Numbered from the stretch's first letter, positions 30,449 through 40,374 are shown. The stretch: 64,000 bases of DNA from Brucella cytisi (GCA_012103075.1 JAAVLQ010000002.1:1221001-1285000); one strand, 5' to 3'. The notes: generated by a model from the letters alone, not told the origin. Numbers and translations: made by a program.

Positions 30449-30907
30449 ATGATGAAGCGCAACGATCAGGATTCCAATCTCGGTCTTTCCAACATGGTCT
30501 GCTTTGCGATCTACTCGACCGCGAATGCGCTGACGCGTGCCTACCAACCGATCCTCAGCAAGCTTGATCTGACCTATCCGCAGTTTCTGGTGATGATCGT
30601 TCTTTGGGAACAGGACGACCGAACCGTTTCGGAGATTGGCGCAAAGCTCAATCTCGATTCAGGAACCCTGACCCCTCTGCTGAAGCGCCTTGAAGCCGCC
30701 GGACGTATCGCGCGTCGGCGTGACCCGCAAGATGAGCGGCAAGTCCGCATCACATTGACCGACGAAGGCAAGGCACTGCGCATGAAAGCCGAGAGCATCC
30801 CCGAACAGGTGTTCTGCGCACTTGGTCAGCCCATCGATGAGTTGCGGGATTTACGCACGCGATTGCTCAATATACGCGGCAATCTTTCAGACAGCATTTC
30901 CCGCTAA
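30449..30907 (+). CDS. ohrR: MarR-family organic-peroxide sensor OhrR
   Basis: 152-residue MarR-type repressor with the redox-sensing Cys in [21 protein letters not shown] (near residue 18) and a winged helix-turn-helix ([26 protein letters not shown], then [13 protein letters not shown]). Oxidation of the Cys by organic hydroperoxide is known to release OhrR from ohr promoters. AAGGAG lies five bases before ATG 30449; the next codon is also ATG. It is divergent from ohr and ends at a terminator. Confidence 0.92.
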   Translation: MMKRNDQDSNLGLSNMVCFAIYSTANALTRAYQPILSKLDLTYPQFLVMIVLWEQDDRTVSEIGAKLNLDSGTLTPLLKRLEAAGRIARRRDPQDERQVRITLTDEGKALRMKAESIPEQVFCALGQPIDELRDLRTRLLNIRGNLSDSISR

Positions 30908-30909
30908 AA

Positions 30910-30935
30910 AAAAGCGCCGGTTTCCCGGCGCTTTT
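30910..30935. terminator. Terminator between convergent ohrR and asd
   Basis: AAAAGCGCCGG pairs with CCGGCGCTTTT around a four-base loop, T-run on both strands. Perfect palindrome right after the ohrR stop. Confidence 0.85.
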
Positions 30936-30959
30936 AATATCAGTACTGAGTACAGCAGA

Positions 30960-31997
30960 TCAGGCAGCAAGAGCCTTTGGCTTGATCAGGCCGCGCGCGA
31001 CCAGCAGCTCTGCAATCTGGATGGTGTTGAGCGCAGCACCCTTGCGCAGATTGTCCGAAACAACCCACAGAGCCAGACCGTTCTCGACGGTGATGTCTTC
31101 GCGGATACGGCTGATATAAGTCGCATCTTCGCCAGCGGATTCGTAAGGCGTGATGTAGCCACCGTTCTCATGCTTGTCGACAACCCGGCAGCCCGGAGCT
31201 TCGCGCAGAATCTCGCGTGCTTCTTCCGGCGTGATCGGGTTTTCAAACTCGATATTGACCGCCTCGGAGTGACCAATGAAGACCGGAACGCGAACAGCCG
31301 TTGCCGTCAGCTTGATCTTCGGATCGAGCATCTTCTTGGTTTCGGCCACCATCTTCCATTCTTCCTTGGTGTAGCCGTCTTCCATGAAGACATCGATATG
31401 CGGGATCACGTTGAACGCGATGCGCTTGGTGAACTTCTTCGCAGAGACAGGGTCGGCGACGAAAACAGCGCGCGACTGTTCGAACAGCTCATCCATGCCT
31501 TCCTTTGCCTGCGCCTGAAACCGACTGATAGGTCGACACAACGACGCGCTTGATCTTGGCAACATCGTGCAAAGGCTTTTCAGAGCCACGACGAGCTGAG
31601 CCGTCGAGCAGTTCGGATTGGCAATGATGTTCTTCTTGCGGAAGCCTTCGACTGCATCCGGGTTCACTTCCGGCACGATCAGCGGCACTTCCGAGTCATA
31701 ACGCCGGGCCGAGGAATTATCGATGACGACGCAGCCCTGCTTGCCGATCTTCGGCGACCATTCCTTGGAAATCTCGCCGCCAGCAGACATCAGGCAGATG
31801 TCCGTATCGGAGAAATCATATGTGTCGAGCGCCTTGACCTTCAGCGTCCGGTCGCCATAGGACACTTCCGTGCCCCGGCTGCGGCGCGATGCAAGCGCGA
31901 CAACTTCGTCAGCCGGAAAGCCGCGTTCTTCGAGGATATTGAGCATTTCGCGCCCGACATTTCCGGTGGCGCCGACAACTGCAACCTTGAAACCCAT
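30960..31997 (-). CDS. asd: Aspartate-semialdehyde dehydrogenase, internal compensated frameshift
   Basis: Makes L-aspartate semialdehyde for Lys, Met, Thr and diaminopimelate synthesis. NADP motif VAVVGATGNVGREML is at the N terminus (residues 4-18) and the catalytic cysteine is in NPNCSTAQLV. Between about 31570 and 31500 the reading is locally scrambled: a missing A then an extra A change about 25 residues and restore the frame. In the corrected frame the expected DVAKIKRVVVSTYQSVSGAG motif appears. ATG 31997 gives MGFKVAVVG; the longer reading to 32228 is non-coding. Length 345 residues is normal. Confidence 0.95.
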   Translation of the reverse strand: MGFKVAVVGATGNVGREMLNILEERGFPADEVVALASRRSRGTEVSYGDRTLKVKALDTYDFSDTDICLMSAGGEISKEWSPKIGKQGCVVIDNSSARRYDSEVPLIVPEVNPDAVEGFRKKNIIANPNCSTAQLVVALKSLCTMLPRSSASLCRPISRFQAQAKEGMDELFEQSRAVFVADPVSAKKFTKRIAFNVIPHIDVFMEDGYTKEEWKMVAETKKMLDPKIKLTATAVRVPVFIGHSEAVNIEFENPITPEEAREILREAPGCRVVDKHENGGYITPYESAGEDATYISRIREDITVENGLALWVVSDNLRKGAALNTIQIAELLVARGLIKPKALAA

Positions 31998-32319
31998 TTT
32001 TCGTCTCCTGTCCCTCTCCGCTTCCAGATTCGGAACCCCGCAGGCCACGCGGGACTTCCGCCCCCGGGCCAGACCCGGGGAGAGGGCGAGCAGGCCAAGG
32101 GAATCAGACCGTTTTCGTGGTCGTTTTAGTAATGGCCGTGAGTGTTTTGGAAATCGAAGGCATGCGCGCTGCCCCGGCAAAATGCCGGCAGTTCCAAGCG
32201 AAACTGACGCTACGTTGACGCGATCCACGCGGGTTCTCCTTCGTTCGCCACTGCTTTTACGCGGTTTATAGATGGAGTCAATTCTCCAACCTTCAAGGAG
32301 CGCATTTTTTGGCGCTTAA

Positions 32320-32357
32320 GAGCGCATTTCGATCTGATTGGATCAGATCAGCGCTCT
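32320..32357. repeat. Palindromic element (AGAGCGC arms)
   Basis: AGAGCGC (32320-32326) and GCGCTCT (32351-32357) flank GATCTGATT/GATCAGATC inner palindromes. The nested symmetry is typical of dispersed Brucella/rhizobial intergenic palindromes, as I recall them. Confidence 0.55.
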
Positions 32358-32403
32358 AATCGTTGGCTGTCCACGCACATCTTATCCGATCGAAGCAGGA
32401 TCA

Positions 32404-32428
32404 GAAATCAGTCCAGTGGACTGATTTC
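32404..32428. repeat. Perfect 25-base palindrome
   Basis: GAAATCAGTCCA and its exact reverse complement TGGACTGATTTC surround a single G. It lies 47 bases from the 32320-32357 palindrome and about 250 bases before the MHS transporter start; it could be an operator or part of the same repeat unit. Confidence 0.6.
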
Positions 32429-32679
32429 CCTGCGTAGGCGTTTCACACCTTTCGGGATGCGCTTTATTAATTTTCCGTAGTATTTCAAGCCGTCAGTTCT
32501 GTCTCATACTAAAGACTACTGCACGAATCCCCTTTTTCGGTTCATCATGCAAGTGTGAGGAGAGCGCCCGGACAGTTGAGAGGAACTGTTCCCGGCGCAA
32601 CAGACGAACTTCATTTACCCGGTGAAGAAGGATCGTCTTACATTTGCCCGTCAGGGGCTCTGTTTGGGAGGACAGATTA

Positions 32680-34575
32680 ATGGCAGTCTCGTCAAGTGCC
32701 GATGTCGGCACGCAGAAAATGACGAGCGAAGAACGCAAGGTGATCTTTGCGTCATCGCTTGGTACCGTCTTCGAATGGTACGACTTCTATCTCTACGGAA
32801 CGCTTGCTGCCTTCATCGGCGCGGCCTTCTTCAACGAATATCCGGAAGCAACCCGAAACATCTTCGTTCTGCTCGCTTTCGCGGCAGGCTTCCTCGTCCG
32901 TCCGTTCGGCGCTCTCGTCTTCGGACGCATCGGCGATCTCGTCGGACGTAAATACACATTCCTTGTCACCATCGTCATCATGGGTGCATCCACGTTTCTC
33001 GTGGGCATCCTGCCCGGCTCGGCCACGCTCGGCATTTTCGCACCGATCATCCTGATCGCCCTGCGCATGCTGCAGGGTCTGGCACTCGGTGGCGAATATG
33101 GCGGTGCTGCAACCTACGTTGCCGAACATGCTCCGAACAATCGGCGCGGCTTCTTCACGTCATGGATCCAGACCACGGCAACGCTCGGCCTGTTCCTGTC
33201 GCTGCTGGTGATCCTCGGCATCCGGGCTTTGTTGAGTAAGGAAGCCTTCGCTGCCCGGGGCTGGCGCATTCCGTTCCTCGTCTCCATCTTCCTGCTCGGC
33301 ATTTCCGTCTGGATTCGCATGCAGATGAGCGAGTCGCCCGCATTCAAGCGCATGAAGGAAGAAGGCAAGACCTCCAAGGCCCCGCTTTCCGAAGCATTCG
33401 GCCAATGGAAGAACGCCAAGATCGCACTCATCGCCCTCTTCGGTCTTACCGCCGGTCAGGCCGTGGTGTGGTATTGCGGTCAGTTCTACGCCCTGTTCTT
33501 CCTCCAGAACGTTCTGAAGGTTGAAAACCAGTCGGCAAATATCATGGTCGCCATCGCGCTCCTGATCGGCACCGGTGGTTTCGTCTTCTTCGGCTGGCTG
33601 TCCGACAAGATCGGTCGCAAGCCGATCATCATGGCAGGTCTTCTGCTTGCTGCCGTAACTTACTTCCCGCTGTTCAAGGCTCTCACCGGCGCTGCAAACC
33701 CGGCTCTCGCACAGGCTGAACAGACCATCAAGGCAACCGTTACTGCTGCCCCCGGCGATTGTAACTTCCAGTTCAACGCCACCGGCACGTCGAAGTTCAC
33801 TACCTCTTGCGATGTTGCGACAAGCTTCCTCGCCAAGAGCTCGGTGCCTTATGAGATTGTGCAGACAGCAGCAGCCGGCACCCCGGCAACCGTCACGATC
33901 GGCGACAGCACGATCACGTCTTACGACGCGGTTCAGGCTGGAGCAGATGCTGCGGCCAAGCAGTCAGCCCTGTCTCACGACGTGAACCTTGCCCTGCAGA
34001 AGGCAGGTTTCCCGCTCGTTCGCGACCCTGCGAAAGTGACGGACAGCAAGCTTGATGCATTCGTCGCCGCCAATCCGGAACTTCAGCTGAATGCCGAAGC
34101 CATCCGCGGCGGAGACAAGACCATGGTTCCGGCTGCCGATCTGGTGAAGCAGAAGCTTCTGACCCAGACCGAAGCTGACGGCCTTGGCGTCAGCACCGAT
34201 CAGGCTGTCTACACCATCCCGAATGCCGGTGCGTTCAAGATGGTCGCCGACCCTGCACAGGTGAACTGGTTCCTGACAATCGCCATCCTGACCATCCTCG
34301 TCATCTACGTGACGATGGTGTACGGCCCGATTGCCGCGATCCTCGTCGAGATGTTCCCGACCCGCATCCGCTACACCGGCATGTCGCTGCCATATCACAT
34401 CGGCAACGGCTGGTTCGGCGGCCTGCTTCCGGCTGGCGTGTTCGCACTGAGCGCTGCCGGGGGCGACATCTATTACGGCCTCTGGTATCCGATCATTATC
34501 GCCTCCATCACCTTTGTGATCGGCATGATCTTCGTCAAGGAAACCAAGGGTGTCGACCTGCACAAGCTCGACTAG
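32680..34575 (+). CDS. MHS-family MFS metabolite/proton symporter with large extra periplasmic domain
   Basis: 631-residue inner-membrane transporter of the metabolite:H+ symporter group (KgtP/ProP type). MHS signatures are FGRIGDLVGRKYTFL and LQGLALGGEYGGAATYVAEHAPNNRRG. Between helices 9 and 10 (about residues 348-525) it carries an insert of roughly 175 residues, polar, with two Cys (GDCNF, SCDVA) and no hydrophobic helices; topology puts it in the periplasm. Canonical members are about 430-550 residues, so this one is longer. ATG 32680 follows GGGAGG. The gene is intact. Substrate unknown. Confidence 0.88.
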   Translation: MAVSSSADVGTQKMTSEERKVIFASSLGTVFEWYDFYLYGTLAAFIGAAFFNEYPEATRNIFVLLAFAAGFLVRPFGALVFGRIGDLVGRKYTFLVTIVIMGASTFLVGILPGSATLGIFAPIILIALRMLQGLALGGEYGGAATYVAEHAPNNRRGFFTSWIQTTATLGLFLSLLVILGIRALLSKEAFAARGWRIPFLVSIFLLGISVWIRMQMSESPAFKRMKEEGKTSKAPLSEAFGQWKNAKIALIALFGLTAGQAVVWYCGQFYALFFLQNVLKVENQSANIMVAIALLIGTGGFVFFGWLSDKIGRKPIIMAGLLLAAVTYFPLFKALTGAANPALAQAEQTIKATVTAAPGDCNFQFNATGTSKFTTSCDVATSFLAKSSVPYEIVQTAAAGTPATVTIGDSTITSYDAVQAGADAAAKQSALSHDVNLALQKAGFPLVRDPAKVTDSKLDAFVAANPELQLNAEAIRGGDKTMVPAADLVKQKLLTQTEADGLGVSTDQAVYTIPNAGAFKMVADPAQVNWFLTIAILTILVIYVTMVYGPIAAILVEMFPTRIRYTGMSLPYHIGNGWFGGLLPAGVFALSAAGGDIYYGLWYPIIIASITFVIGMIFVKETKGVDLHKLD

Positions 34576-34595
34576 CCAACGCGCCTACAAACGAG

Positions 34596-34622
34596 AAAAC
34601 GCCGCCCATCGGGCGGCGTTTT
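34596..34622. terminator. Terminator between convergent MHS transporter and ada
   Basis: AAAACGCCGCCC pairs with GGGCGGCGTTTT around ATC, a perfect 12-base-pair stem with T-run on both strands. Confidence 0.87.
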
Positions 34623-34639
34623 CATGTTCGTCTGATGAT

Positions 34640-35693
34640 CTATCTGCGATATTGCGCTTCGATCTCGATCAGCTTCTGCTTCCGCCAGAGACCGCCGCCA
34701 TAACCGGTCAGCGATCCGTCCGCGCCAATCACACGATGGCATGGAATGACGATGGCAATCTGGTTCGCCCCATTGGCCCGGGCGACCGCACGCACGGCAA
34801 GCGGCTTTTCCATGGCCTGCGCCAGTTCACTGTAACTCCGCGTCTCTCCGGCCCGAATGTTCTGAAGTTCCCGCCAGACCCCTTGCGTAAAAGCACTGCC
34901 ATGCAGCACCAGCGGCAAATCGAACGTCGGAGAATTGCCGTCGAAGAAGGCATTCAACTGCTGCTCGACGAGGTCATGGGTGCTGAAACGACCGATCCCC
35001 AGATCACCGCGACAGGTAGTATAGAGCTTCTTCAGTTCCGCTGACAGCGCCTTGCGATCAGCAAACTCCAGAAGGTGCAGGCTTCGCGCATCACAGATCG
35101 CGATCATCGTACCAAGCGGTGACTTGATCCAGTCAGCGCGCAGCAAACCATCACCCCGCAATTTTCCGGGTGGAAGCCCGAGAATACGTGCGAAGGCACT
35201 CCGAAAAGCTTCCGGGGATTCAAAACCCGCATCAATCTGGGCGTCGATGACGCGCCCGCCATCGGCAAGCGCACGGAACCCGTGCCGCAAGCGTTCCTGC
35301 CGCGCCATTTCCAGAAATGTCATTCCGAAATGACGGCGGAAACTGCGACGGACGGTCGAGAGATCAAGCCCCATTCGGGCAACATCCTCTTCACTCCAGC
35401 GTCGTTCCGGATCGGCTTCAAGCGCATCGAGAAGCTTCTTGACGGAAGGCTCCGCCTCGGCAGCGGGTTGTAACGGATGACATCTTTTGCAGGGCCGAAA
35501 ACCATCGGCCATGCATTTCGGCAACCGATGCGAAAAAGCGGCAGTTTTCCTGTTTCGGTTTCCGCGCCGGACAAGTCAGGCGGCAGAAAATTCCGGTTGA
35601 GACAACACCGACATAGGCCCTGCCCTCATAAGCGGCATCGCGGGCGACAAGTGCGTCGTAGAGTTTGTTTTGATCTGGGAGCGTGAACAACAT
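34640..35693 (-). CDS. ada: Ada: bifunctional DNA-repair methyltransferase / transcription activator, frameshifted
   Basis: Repairs O6-methylguanine and methylphosphotriesters and activates adaptive-response genes. The N-terminal zinc domain has FCRLTCPARKPKQENCRFF and CKRCHP (four Cys ligands; one is the methyl acceptor). An AraC-type helix-turn-helix lies in the middle (LSTVRRSFRRHFGMTF), and the C-terminal transferase has the active site IVIPCHRVIG. A one-base shift near 35510 separates the zinc domain's last part from the rest. Reconstructed length is about 350 residues, normal for Ada. ATG 35693 gives the full N-terminal domain. Confidence 0.93.
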
Positions 35694-35756
35694 GCAGCTA
35701 TTCTTATGCAGCAGAGCAGGAATTTACAGCCTCAAATCGGGCGCTTATTCAAAAGA

Positions 35757-35789
35757 AAAGCCCGCCATGCAAAGTGCAAGGCGGGCTTT
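35757..35789 (-). terminator. Terminator of leuB
   Basis: AAAGCCCGCC pairs with GGCGGGCTTT around a 13-base loop; on the minus strand it is followed by TTTTC, 22 bases beyond the leuB stop. It also lies about 65 bases upstream of the ada start. Confidence 0.78.
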
Positions 35790-35810
35790 CATCAAGCGAT
35801 CTCGTCGCGC

Positions 35811-36926
35811 TTATTCAGCGGAAAGCTTCGAAAACTTGTCGAGGATGGCATCGCCCATTGCGACAGTGCCAACCTTGGTCTTGCCTTCCGACCAGATGTC
35901 GGCGGTGCGCAGACCATCATCGAGAACCTGCGCAATCGCGGCTTCCAGACGGTCGGCTTCATCGACGAGGTTGAACGAATAACGCAGGCACATGGCAAGC
36001 GAAGCGATCATTGCAATCGGATTGGCAACGCCCTTGCCAGCGATATCCGGTGCAGAACCGTGGACGGGCTCATAAAGCGCCTTGCGCTTGCCGGTTTTGG
36101 AATCGACAGCCCCGAGCGAAGCGGACGGCAGCATGCCGAGCGAGCCGGTCAGCATTGCAGCAACGTCCGACAGCATGTCGCCGAACAGATTGTCCGTCAC
36201 GATAACGTCGAACTGCTTCGGCCAGCGCACGAGCTGCATGCCGCCAGCGTCGGCCAGCATATGCTCCAGTTCCACATCGGCGTGCTTGTCCTTGTGGCGA
36301 GCGGTGACGACCTGATTCCACAGGACGCCCGACTTCATCACATTGCGCTTTTCCATCGAAGTGACCTTGTTGCGGCGCGTGCGCGCCAACTCGAAGGCAA
36401 CATCGGCGATGCGCTCGATTTCGTAGGTGTCATAGACCTGCGTATCGATACCGCGCTTCTGGCCATTGCCGAGGTCGATGATTTCCTTCGGCTCGCCGAA
36501 GTAAACGCCGCCGGTCAGCTCGCGCAGGATGAGGATGTCGAGACCCTCGATCACTTCCGGCTTCAGCGAAGAAGAATGGGCCAGAGCCGGGTAGCAGATG
36601 GCCGGACGCAGATTTGCATAGAGCTGCATGTCCTTGCGCAGACGCAGAAGACCGGCTTCCGGACGCACTTCATAAGGCACATCATCCCACTTCGGACCGC
36701 CGACAGCGCCGAACAGCGTGGCATCGGCAGCCAGCGCCTTCTCCATATCAGCATCCGAAATCGCCTGACCGTGCGCGTCGTAAGCACAGCCGCCAACCAG
36801 ACCTTCTTCGGTTTCAAAGCCGAGATTGAGGCCCGAGTTGAGGAAAGCGATGATCTTGCGGACTTCCGCCATCGCCTCTGGGCCGATGCCGTCGCCGGGC
36901 AGGAGAAGGAGTTTTCTGGATGCCAT
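35811..36926 (-). CDS. leuB: 3-isopropylmalate dehydrogenase LeuB
   Basis: 371-residue NAD-dependent oxidative decarboxylase of leucine synthesis, cytoplasmic. [17 protein letters not shown] at the N terminus, substrate-binding [27 protein letters not shown], and the metal site [28 protein letters not shown] are all present. The frame is intact; the apparent extension to 37091 is non-coding, and ATG 36926 gives [17 protein letters not shown]. The region 36927-37212 upstream holds the promoter and no gene. Confidence 0.97.
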   Translation of the reverse strand: MASRKLLLLPGDGIGPEAMAEVRKIIAFLNSGLNLGFETEEGLVGGCAYDAHGQAISDADMEKALAADATLFGAVGGPKWDDVPYEVRPEAGLLRLRKDMQLYANLRPAICYPALAHSSSLKPEVIEGLDILILRELTGGVYFGEPKEIIDLGNGQKRGIDTQVYDTYEIERIADVAFELARTRRNKVTSMEKRNVMKSGVLWNQVVTARHKDKHADVELEHMLADAGGMQLVRWPKQFDVIVTDNLFGDMLSDVAAMLTGSLGMLPSASLGAVDSKTGKRKALYEPVHGSAPDIAGKGVANPIAMIASLAMCLRYSFNLVDEADRLEAAIAQVLDDGLRTADIWSEGKTKVGTVAMGDAILDKFSKLSAE

Positions 36927-37212
36927 AATGCCAAGCCTCTGTTTTGTTTTCGCATATTCCGGAAAACAATGACCCGTTTTGCCAGAAATACTGCGTTCAA
37001 ATCCATGACAGCAGCGAAGAGCATATAGCCGTCCGATACCATCTTTATCAAGTTCCGCGAGGGTTATAGAGCCCTGTTGTCCGACAAGCAATAATGCGCG
37101 TGGCTGAAACTTATGAAAAAGATAGGGGCTTGTGCAGAAATTATATAACAGCCGATAGAGCGCGTGCTGTTCAGCGCTTCAGGCCGCCAGTCACCTGTAA
37201 ATCGACCTGCAT

Positions 37213-37407
37213 TTACTCTGTCAAACTGCGTGCTTCGGACGGCAGCATGATAGGTATTCCGCCCCGGACGGGATAGGCAAGCTTCGCCTTGCGCGAGATC
37301 AGTTCGGCATGTTCCGCATCATACTCCAAGGGCCCCTTTGTAAGCGGGCATACGAGGAGTTCCAGCAGTCGAACATCGATATTTCCGGTTTCCGTCTTGT
37401 CGTCCAT
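37213..37407 (-). CDS. Trm112-family small protein (UPF0434/YcaR type)
   Basis: 64-residue protein with the Trm112 fold pattern [42 protein letters not shown], read in shorter pieces as [10 protein letters not shown] and [11 protein letters not shown]. Bacterial members are conserved and of uncertain function. The metal-ligand pattern is reduced to one Cys. It starts 17 bases after the LON-domain protein's stop, so it is in the same operon. Confidence 0.85.
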   Translation of the reverse strand: MDDKTETGNIDVRLLELLVCPLTKGPLEYDAEHAELISRKAKLAYPVRGGIPIMLPSEARSLTE

Positions 37408-37424
37408 TGGCTTATTCCTGAGAT

Positions 37425-38119
37425 CTATTGCAGCCGCGATCCGAAATCGTCGTCCTTTACTCTGGCCAATACCATTTCGGTAATGGCAATCAAAGTTGCT
37501 GCACGCGTCTTCAAATCGGGGCCTCCAGAAGGGCCTGTTTTTCTGCCGGACCGAAAGGCGACATGATGGAGAGCGCATTGACGAGGGTTTCATTGTTTGC
37601 CCGCGTGATACTATCCCAGTCCGCTTCCAGATTGTGCGCTTCCAGATAATCGCGGAAAGCCCCCAGCAAAGCGTCCCGGTCAATTTCCGACAGATCCCGC
37701 GCCTCTTCCAGATCAGCCAGAAACGGCATGATCCGGCATTGCCGGTAAGGCTGACGGCAATTGACTTCTTCCCGCACGCGAAACCGACAGATGCCCTGCA
37801 GGGTAATCAGCAGGCGACCGTCGCCCGTTTCGGCAAAGGTTGTGATGCGGCCAAGACAGCCGACACTGCTCAATTGCGGGCGAAGGCTTTCATCCAGCTC
37901 ATTGATTGTTTCGTCATCATCGCCGTCGATTTTCGGCTGGATCATGCCGATGATGCGTTTACCCGCCAAGGCATTCTCGACCATCGCCAGATAGCGCGGC
38001 TCAAAAATATTGAGCGGAAGCTGGCCACCGGGCAGAAGCAGCGCCCCCTTCAACGGGAAAACCGGCACGGTCTCGGGTATATCAGCACCCGTTCTGTAAC
38101 GGGCATTGCCCACCTGCAT
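37425..38119 (-). CDS. LON substrate-binding domain protein, frameshifted
   Basis: About 231-residue stand-alone LON N-terminal domain protein (no ATPase or protease part). Features: [38 protein letters not shown] and [17 protein letters not shown], each matching the LON-N family. A C is missing in a CCCC run near 37513; in the repaired frame the end reads [17 protein letters not shown] and stops at 37425, so it is followed closely by the Trm112 gene. Role unknown; often next to the thioredoxin-like gene, as here. Confidence 0.88.
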
Positions 38120-38183
38120 TGCAACCTCCCTTTAGGACGCACCAAACATGCGCCCTAACAGTTGGAATCCCGACCGCTCGCGA

Positions 38184-39146
38184 TCAGGAAAACAGAAGCG
38201 ACGACAGTTTGCGCCGCGCACCGAGCGTCGCCGGATCGGCATTGCCCCATGCTTCGAAAAACTGAAGAAGCTGCTTGCGTGCGCCGTCTTCGTTCCACTC
38301 GCGATCAGACTTCATGATGAAAAGCAGCTCATTGGCCGCATCTACACGCCGCCCCTGTGCATTACGCACCTGAGCAAGGTCAAACCGGGCCTGATAATCC
38401 TTCGGATCAGCCTGAATTCGCTTTTCAAGCGCAATCGGATCACCAATGAGCTTGACCTGATCAGCCAATGCAAGACGCGCTTCCAATGCCCGAACGGCAG
38501 GTGCATTCTGCTTGTCAGCGGGAAGCTGGGCGAGAAGTTCGCGCGCCTTTTCCGCATCGCCGGATTCCAGAAGGCAGGTCGCAAGACCGACAATCGCATC
38601 GACATTATCCGGGACGGCATGAAGAATGGACGAGAAAATCTCCGATGCCTGAACGAAATCACCAGCTTCGACCAGTTCATTTGCGGCAGTGACGGCTTCG
38701 GCAAGCGCCGCTTCCGCGTCGCTCGGTCCGCCGATCTTGGCGATGAATTCCTTCACCTTCGATTCCGGCACAGCCCCCATGAAACCATCGACCGGCTGAC
38801 CGTTGACGAAAGCAATGACCGCCGGAATGGATTGAATCCCGAGCTGACCAGCGATGGCAGGATGATCATCGATATTCATCTTGACCAGTTTGACAGCGCC
38901 ACCAGCGTCCCGCACGGCCTTTTCAATGATCGGTGTGAGCTGCTTACAAGGTCCGCACCACGGCGCCCAGAAATCCACCAGCACCGGCTGATTGCGGGAT
39001 TCGGTAATGACGTCCGCCTGAAAACTTGCCGTCGTCGTATCCTTGACGAGCTCCGCGCCTCCAGTAGCGGTCGGCGCCGAACCGAAAGAGACATTTGCCG
39101 TCATCTGGCCACCTGCACCGGCATAAGGATTGTTCTGGCTACTCAT
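38184..39146 (-). CDS. Thioredoxin-TPR co-chaperone (CnoX/YbbN-like)
   Basis: 320-residue cytoplasmic protein with an N-terminal thioredoxin domain (WCGPC at residues 63-67, followed by IPAVIAFVNGQPVDGF) and a C-terminal helical TPR-like region of about 150 residues. This is the CnoX/YbbN layout; E. coli CnoX has a modified motif, whereas this protein keeps the full catalytic pair, so it may also be a reductase. Intact; 64 bases upstream of the LON-domain gene, so an operon is likely. Confidence 0.9.
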   Translation of the reverse strand: MSSQNNPYAGAGGQMTANVSFGSAPTATGGAELVKDTTTASFQADVITESRNQPVLVDFWAPWCGPCKQLTPIIEKAVRDAGGAVKLVKMNIDDHPAIAGQLGIQSIPAVIAFVNGQPVDGFMGAVPESKVKEFIAKIGGPSDAEAALAEAVTAANELVEAGDFVQASEIFSSILHAVPDNVDAIVGLATCLLESGDAEKARELLAQLPADKQNAPAVRALEARLALADQVKLIGDPIALEKRIQADPKDYQARFDLAQVRNAQGRRVDAANELLFIMKSDREWNEDGARKQLLQFFEAWGNADPATLGARRKLSSLLFS

Positions 39147-39339
39147 AGGAAATTCCTTCGTATTTTCCGACCGATGCGATGCTCCGCATATAAGCCGGTG
39201 TCGTTCTTTCAGTTCGTATCTTCGAAAGCCAATTTCAAGACGGTCATTTCAGCAAGTTGCGCTGTAACTTAGCGCTCCGGCCTTCCACTTCAATCGCCAA
39301 TTGCTATGTGCAAGAAAGCCGCCCGTTTTGAAAATCAGT

Positions 39340-39862
39340 TTATACCGAAGTGTCTGCTTTCGCACCTTCGGAAACGGCCAGAACACGCGGTTCATGGCCG
39401 GTGGACTTGAGGAAAGCGACAAGGTCTTCGCGCTTGATGGAAGTCGTGGCTTCATTGGTCAATGGATGGCCGTTGATGACGTCATACTTCATCAAATCGG
39501 CATCAAGAACGACCTGCACATTGTGTGCAGTATCGTTGACCGCGCCAAACACGGTGACTGCGCCCGGAAACACACCCAGATATTCCATCAGCTTTTCCGG
39601 CTTGCCAAACGAAACACGGCTTGCAGCGCCTAGCAGTTGATGAATCGACTTCAGATCGACCACCGCATCCTCTTCGACTGTCACGAGAAAGAAATTGTCT
39701 TTCTTGTCTTTCAGGAAGAGATTTTTCGTATGGCCACCCGGAATTTCACCACGCAGGCTTTGGGGAATCCGAGACTGTGAACAAGGGAGGATGTTCGACA
39801 GTTTTTACTTCGATACCGAGTTTCTGAAGATAGTCGTGAAGCTCGCTCGGCGACAAAGGCAT
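39340..39862 (-). CDS. YbaK/PrdX-family aminoacyl-tRNA deacylase, frameshifted
   Basis: About 170-residue editing domain protein (ProXp/PrdX type) that hydrolyses misacylated tRNA. Conserved pieces are VEHPPLFTVSD near the start, GGHTKNLFLKDKK, and FGKPEKLMEYLGVFPGAVTVFGAVND. An extra C near 39763 shifts the frame between the two halves. MPLSPSELHDYL at 39862 is the preferred start; 39874 also possible. The region 39147-39339 beyond it holds no gene. Confidence 0.87.
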
Positions 39863-40249
39863 GATTCCACCCATTCTGTTCGGCATTGAAAATATTGCGC
39901 ATGTCGTCACGCTCCTCACGCTTCGGCGACTTGCAACAGCGCTTATAGACCATGGATACATGCTTAGAAACCATGCAAAGCAAATTGGAATGTTCGCGCG
40001 AAACGCAACTGCGCTGACTCACACCTCCGACAGCCGATTCCGTTATCCGTGGAAGCGCGTTTTCCTTGTTTTAACGAAGAACCACAGTCGAGAATACGGC
40101 GCATAATCTGAAAAATGCAACATTTACAAATAGTTACAATTTAACCGGCAGTTAAATTCGCTGAAACGGCATTTTCCTGTAATTTCCCTGTTGCAATCTC
40201 CGGGGTGTTAGTTCATATAGCGCCTGCCTGACGGAAACGACTGGCGCGA
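39863..40249. other. Intergenic region before tRNA-Gly
   Basis: About 390 bases with no supportable protein gene. It should hold the promoter of the deacylase gene (minus strand) and that of tRNA-Gly (plus strand); A/T-rich stretches near 40120-40160 would suit. Confidence 0.5.
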
Positions 40250-40324
40250 GCGGGTGTAGCTCAGGGGTAGAGCACAACCTTGCCAAGGTTGGGGTCGAGG
40301 GTTCGAATCCCTTCGCCCGCTCCA
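40250..40324 (+). tRNA. tRNA-Gly (anticodon GCC)
   Basis: Clover-leaf is complete: acceptor arm GCGGGTG with CGCCCGC (one G-T pair), D-loop AGCTCAGGGGTAGAGC, anticodon arm ACCTTGCCAAGGT with anticodon GCC, and TTCGAATC in the T loop. CCA is encoded at 40322-40324. Ends before a terminator. Confidence 0.95.
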
Positions 40325-40347
40325 GTTTTCCGTTAAGTACAGGCAAC

Positions 40348-40374
40348 AAAATCCCGGCTTTGTCCGGGATTTTT
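40348..40374 (+). terminator. Terminator of tRNA-Gly
   Basis: AAAATCCCGG pairs with CCGGGATTTT around CTTTGT, followed by TTGCTTTT. Located 24 bases past the tRNA. Confidence 0.8.

Larger units (their letters stand above)
31998..32679. other. Intergenic region between asd and the MHS transporter
   Basis: About 680 bases without a supportable gene. It holds the promoters of two divergent genes and two palindromic elements (32320-32357 and 32404-32428). The run of C/G-rich bases near 32040-32090 is read only as a 5' extension of the asd frame and is not protein-like. Confidence 0.6.

Noticed and set aside
40152..40349. Minus-strand 65-residue reading with LERAKGFEPSTPTLARLC
   Set aside because: It is the well-known spurious reading antisense to a tRNA gene (tRNA-Gly 40250-40324) and not a protein.
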